DNA of 64,000 bases from Alectoria sarmentosa (taxonomy: Eukaryota > Ascomycota > Lecanoromycetes > Lecanorales > Parmeliaceae), in NCBI GenBank assembly GCA_009733775.1, contig WOGZ01000007.1, forward strand, positions 248,001 through 312,000, read 5' to 3'. The stretch's first letter is position 1. Each line of letters begins with the position of its first letter. The notes under the pieces were generated by a model that did not search any database, was not told the DNA's origin, and worked only from the letters and a program-made list of their open reading frames with translations. Position numbers and translations under genes: made by a program. Positions 59,838 through 64,000 of this stretch are shown here, piece by piece.

Positions 59838-60013
59838 GGACTGACATTGAGTCCATCATGCAGGGGAATGAACCTGGACTGACATTGAGTCAGTGGTGCA
59901 AAGCAGGAAAATGGACAATCATTGAGTCCATGGTACAAGAGATGAAATGGGACTGTCATTGAGTCCAGAGAGGTATGAAAGCGGACCATCATTGGGCCCA
60001 CGCAGAGAACATG
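59838..60013. repeat. Degenerate 37-38 bp tandem repeat, five units
   Basis: Units start at 59838, 59876, 59913, 59950 and 59983, each opening with a form of GGACTGACATTGAGTCC. Divergence increases along the array (the fifth unit reads GGACCATCATTGGGCCC). The head of each unit is a near-palindrome (GGAC...GTCC). It sits just past the stop of the Ulp1-like gene. Confidence 0.7.
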
Positions 60014-60062
60014 ACTGTGTATCGAAAGGTACTGATTTTGAGTCTTAATACCGGCAAGAGAT

Positions 60063-61455
60063 TTAGGAATGGTGGGTGCTGAGACTCCACTTCTCAAGCT
60101 CAAGCATCATGCGGCGGCGATAATCTGGGATGATGCTCGGGGTAAGCGTCGACAAGTCCCAGCCCAGAAGGGACCAGCGCACTATCCCACACACGAACAC
60201 ACCACAGTCTCTGTCATTGTCCTGGGCTGGTTGGGGGCTGGGCACAATGACTCGTGGTGTCGTTACGTCAACGGCGCCCTTGGACTTGAAGAGCAACCAA
60301 GAGGAAATTATTCTCCAGGGCAGCTCAAATTCTTGGTCGTAGCCAGGCATACTCGAGTAACAGTAAAGAGCCCATTGCCCATTTCCCCCCTTCTGGAGCA
60401 CCATTAGGATGCAATGATTGCTTCTGACTTGAACAGGGAAAATGTGGCAAGTCACGTCTTTCAAGGCCGCGTTGGGAAAGCGCGCAGGAGGCCATTCTTG
60501 TCGGAGATGTCTCTCCTCGAATGCATCTACCTTATTCTTAAGGTATGCACTCATCTGACAGCTCCATGCATGGTATCTGGGCGACCTAGGAAGCTCGGCA
60601 TCCTCTTGAAAAAGGCCGTTGATGGTATGACAGACCAACGTCAAATGCGCATCGATTACGACATCATTGAGCCATTGACCTGGAACCAGCGTACCCATGT
60701 CATTTTGTGACGTGACGACCGAACGGTTCTTGACAGGACCTTCGATCGGAACGACCAATGCTGGCGTCGTAGCGCTTGATGATCTCAAGGTCAGCTGGAT
60801 CGATGACATCGATTTTATTCATGACCTGGCCAAACGAAGTCTTGAGCTTTTTGCTCTGCTCGTTCTCCTTCTCCTCTTCATCTTGGCTGAGCTGACGCTT
60901 TGACGACGCGTCGAGTTGCTTTTGAAGCCAAGCCAGCTTGTCCTTGACATCCTTGCTCTTTACAGTCTGAGGCTCTGGCGCGATCTCAATCATGAGAGAG
61001 ATCATCGTCCAGACCCGCTGACTTTGGAGCCATACCCCTCTTGGTAAAGGCTGAGTGGCCGCATACCCGATCTTCTCCGAGCACAACGTATTGAAGAGTA
61101 TGCTGCCGATGGCAACCGATGCTTGAAGTGAGCTGCTTTGGCCGAGCCAATCAGTAATAGCCGGGAGCGCCTTGAGCTCAGCCGATACGCTTTGCATCTT
61201 TTGTATCAGCATGCCGGCCCCCGCTCTGGGAGCCGACCCCTCGATCATCATCTTCCGGACCCGCAGATTCATGAACTTAGATGCCATCATGATCAAGCAT
61301 GCATGAGTTAAAAAGGTTTGCTTCTCTCCTTTGCTGTCAATGACCTTTTGAAACCATTCTTTGATGAAATCCCAGGCTGTCAGCAAGAGGGGGTCATTAC
61401 TCACAAATTTTGGGACGTTGCCCAGCGGTAGATGCGTCAATTTGAATGAAGACAT
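60063..61455 (-). pseudogene. Ulp1/C48-like cysteine protease gene with a frame break
   Basis: Minus strand. The first part (ATG 61455 to stop near 60700, 251 codons) is helical and ends with a basic acidic-mixed segment (RQLSQDEEEKENEQSKKLK). The second part lies in another frame (to TGA 60065-60063): GQWLNDVVIDAHL (the W-LND entry motif), SNHCILMVLQKG (candidate catalytic His), and DNDRDCGVFVCGI (the nucleophile Cys motif DCGVFxC). Together these are the core of Ulp1-type SUMO/ubiquitin-like proteases. The Asp normally found in YDS is Ser here (YCYSSMPGYD), so activity is doubtful. The two frames overlap at about 60700-60810 with no credible GT-AG intron, so one base is lost or gained. Similar proteases occur both as host genes and as parts of some fungal transposons; no transposase is seen nearby. 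Confidence 0.6.
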
Positions 61456-63345
61456 GATATGGTTGATCAAGAAAGCTTTGATTGAATATTCTCAGTTCTT
61501 TGCTGGTGATATGCTTCTTGAATGTTGTGAATTGTTCTTGCGATGAAGTTTTAGAGTGAGTAGTATTCCAGATATAGCGCTAACAGGTCGCGCTAGCGGG
61601 ACGCTTCCGCATCTTCGCCATTCACTTTTCAATCTCTCAGTTTGTCTTGCCTCGAGGGTAAACAAGAACTATTTTTATAAGTGGTTAGTTTCCAGCCTTC
61701 GTCCCAGCCTTCGTGATAGCGGCTTTTTATCTTGCCAAGGCTCCGTCTGAGCTCTTTCAAGTTTAATCGATAAATCTCGCGAATGGCTTGATTCAGCGCT
61801 GCTCACCGACTTCTTTCCTGCGAACTGAGCAACGAAACATGAAGGAAAATGTAAGTCTGGGTAATGGCGGAATGGAGAAGTCTATGAACGACAGTAAGAT
61901 ATCAGTATCAAGAATTGCAATAACATTTACAATCGCAAAATAGAGCTCATCGCCCAAACACTTTTCTATATTCCACATTAATGTTTCAATATCGTCAACT
62001 TTCGGTGCATGATTTTGTAAAAATTGTGATAGAATTTATCTTAAACCGACATAAAGGGTGGTATGAACAGGAAATATATACATAAATTACTGCAAACACA
62101 TTGGAAAGTGGTTTATTCAAATCGACTGATACTGACCTGCTTCCCATAATACTCCGAATTTCTCATCCTCGTCGATGCTACATCTCATTCTCTCTAGCGT
62201 CCCCTTTTACATAGGGACGCCGAGTATAGCTACTTATTTCATGCTCAAATGTCAAATCTCCGCCTACTCTCAGTAGAACCTCTGACCGCAGCGAGACACC
62301 TTCTAGCTTTGAGTGACTAGACAGGCTAAGCCGAGAGTCTGTTCTTCCACGATACACTCCCCTTGCTTGAAGGTTATGTGAGAGGCCTCGACGCCCCACG
62401 AAGTCTATTTGTGGTCTTTGAGGTGTATTGCGACCAGGTAAAATTCAGCTCGGGGTCCTTCAAGCTGATCTGTGGGCCTTGGAACTTCAGCAACTGAGGG
62501 CGACAGGCGGAGGAAGTGTACACAGTTTGGCAGAAAGAATTTTCATGAACTGCCCCCATTACTTTGTATGACTCAGAGTATCTCGACTAATTATCTGATT
62601 GACAAGGACCTCAAGCGATATGCAGTTGGTGAATCGATCGAAAATAAAACGTCGCTTAGTGACATCAGCATTCTTCGAGGTTAATCTCGCTTTAAACACG
62701 TTATTATCTGTAAATTGCTACGCCTCACGTGCTAGGGTGATAGAAGCAATCATACTAAAGGCTTTCTCTGAGGCGAGAATAAAGATTCAGAGAAAAGGTT
62801 GCATTTGATAGCTAAGACAATGAACAACTGCAGGGATGCATTCGTAGCGAGAAGGATACAAGAAAGTGCAAAACATGTCATTTGCATCCAACAAAGCATG
62901 AGCATGAAGTTTATGACCCTCCTCGATAGGAATAGGGCATCGAGATCGTTTGTGGGAGCTTACAAAATTTCTCTGTTCTCAAGATCACGTTCCATGGTTG
63001 CGCTTGCGCCCGGGCCTTCAATCCTGGTTAGGCTTGGCGCTTTGTGAGCTGTAGCAGGTTTTGGAGATGGAAGTAGCTTGTGGAAGATTGGGCATTACCA
63101 CTGGGATCGACTGACGAAAAGAGGTGACGGAGAAGAGGGTGGTTTGTGCCGAACACTTTGTATACGGAGATGTAGAGCCCGTTGTTTCAGGGGTCTCCAC
63201 AGGTCCTCGAGGGTTAGACCGCATTCCCTGCACACCTTCATATTTCCCCGCAGACGAGAACCTGTATTGTATGCTTGATCTTGCCTATCTCGCCGATTTA
63301 TTTGTGCAGTGTCTGCAGAGGTGCTTAGACTCGGTACTACAGACC
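61456..63345. other. Intergenic, nothing recognised
   Basis: About 1.9 kb, presumably holding the promoters of the divergent Ulp1-like gene and the terminal NLR remnant. Only short frames. Confidence 0.35.
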
Positions 63346-64000
63346 ATGAGTGATCCGCTCACTGTCGCGGCCAGCATAGCAGCAGTATTAGGGCTGGCTA
63401 CACAGATCGTACAATGGCTGAACAACGTGAAAGATGCTTCCAATGATCGCGAAGAGACTCGACTCGAAACCGTTCATGCGCGCAGGGTGCTATCCCATCG
63501 AAGAACGCGAGAGTATTTGCAAGATGAGCTCGTCCAAATCTTTACGCTCCAGCCTTAGCTTGAGTCGCAAAGTTCAAACGGAGGCCCCAAAGATGGGACC
63601 AGGCACAATCCTGATTAGCTCCCGATCCAATCTCAAGCCATGATACAGTAGGCTTCCAAGGCCAGGATAGCGCAAGTGCGCCCCTCACCGGAGAGAACTC
63701 AGCCCAGCTATCTGAAACACTGACCGCCATCAATGCCAAAGTATCAGCTGGCTATGGTGCTCTTTACGTTGCTTCAGCCAATGGCGATCTTGATACCGTT
63801 CAGCTCTTGCTAGAAAGGGTGCACAATTGACCTCCACGGGGGCCTACGGGTGCCTTGGGGGACGAGCCATGCAGGGTACAGCGGCGCTAGGGTACGACAA
63901 GATACTAGATCTGCTTCTTCAATATGGATCGAATTTGGGAAGGTCGCGATAGAGATGATATGGCACCTTTGGCTTGCTTCTTGATGCTGGTGTCAATGCC
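63346..64000 (+). pseudogene. Truncated, decayed NLR/ankyrin remnant (runs off right edge)
   Basis: ATG 63346 opens MSDPLTVAASIAAVLGLATQ, the start typical of the fungal STAND helical N-terminal domain, stopping at TAG 63556. From about 63715, after a gap of only ~160 bp, ankyrin text appears: ALYVASANGDLDTVQLLLER, then in another frame AALGYDKILDLLLQYGSN and FLLDAGVNA-like text in further frames up to the edge. The NACHT NTPase expected in between is missing and at least two frame breaks are present. It is therefore a fused N-terminus/ankyrin relic, perhaps continuing beyond the window. Confidence 0.6.

Noticed and set aside
59838..60013. CRISPR-like array
   Set aside because: The units are degenerate tandem repeats with no distinct spacers, and the genome is eukaryotic.

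Overview
The window looks like nuclear DNA of a filamentous ascomycete (Pezizomycotina). Genes are split by short introns (mostly 45-75 nt) with GTAWGT-type donors, CTRAC/CTAAT-type branch points and CAG/TAG acceptors. The protein families fit: a Zn2Cys6 (C6) regulator, NACHT-ankyrin STAND/NLR proteins, a SAT4/rhodopsin-like membrane protein, an NmrA-like protein, a Clr5-domain protein and M35-like secreted metalloprotease sequence. I see no tRNA, rRNA, CRISPR array or viral gene. Exon boundaries were assigned by eye from splice signals and reading-frame continuity.

Layout. 0-8 kb: the 3' end of an unrecognised gene, a C6 transcription factor on the minus strand (783-3227), and a divergent FAD monooxygenase of salicylate-hydroxylase type on the plus strand (5875-7323). 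8-17 kb: a decayed NACHT-ankyrin gene (8268-10230), a frameshifted small secreted-type gene (11667-12104), four CGGTCGCA copies (12508-12651), and an intact NACHT-ankyrin gene with 13 ankyrin repeats (13180-16699). 17-22 kb: a C6 transcription-factor pseudogene with nonsense codons at invariant Trp/Arg positions, an intact hotdog-thioesterase-like gene (19760-20605), and a decayed double-psi beta-barrel (expansin-like) secreted protein. 22-30 kb: an intact five-exon PNP-NACHT-ankyrin gene (24079-28587) lying between two diverged direct repeats (about 22.6 and 29.7 kb). 30-46 kb: an Aim6-like PLC-type phosphodiesterase, a decayed M35-like metalloprotease locus, a SAT4-family membrane protein and an NmrA-like gene. 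47-64 kb: a small Ser-rich hypothetical gene, a five-copy GGAACTTGTG motif series, a Clr5-domain gene, a degenerate RING finger, a small secreted protein, a long hairpin, a 37-38 bp tandem repeat, a frameshifted Ulp1-like protease gene, and a truncated NLR remnant running off the right edge.

Together this reads as an accessory, gene-decay-prone region centred on fungal NLR genes. Two NLR loci are open throughout, with different N-terminal domains, and two are broken. The two intact genes share a 25-nt micro-exon carrying the P-loop. Several broken genes keep protein-level similarity but carry in-frame TAG/TGA codons and frameshifts. This fits repeat-induced point mutation or ordinary decay, although some single-base frameshifts in homopolymers could be assembly errors. 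The large gene-poor gaps (32-37, 40-42, 50-53 and 57-60 kb) hold no gene I can support.
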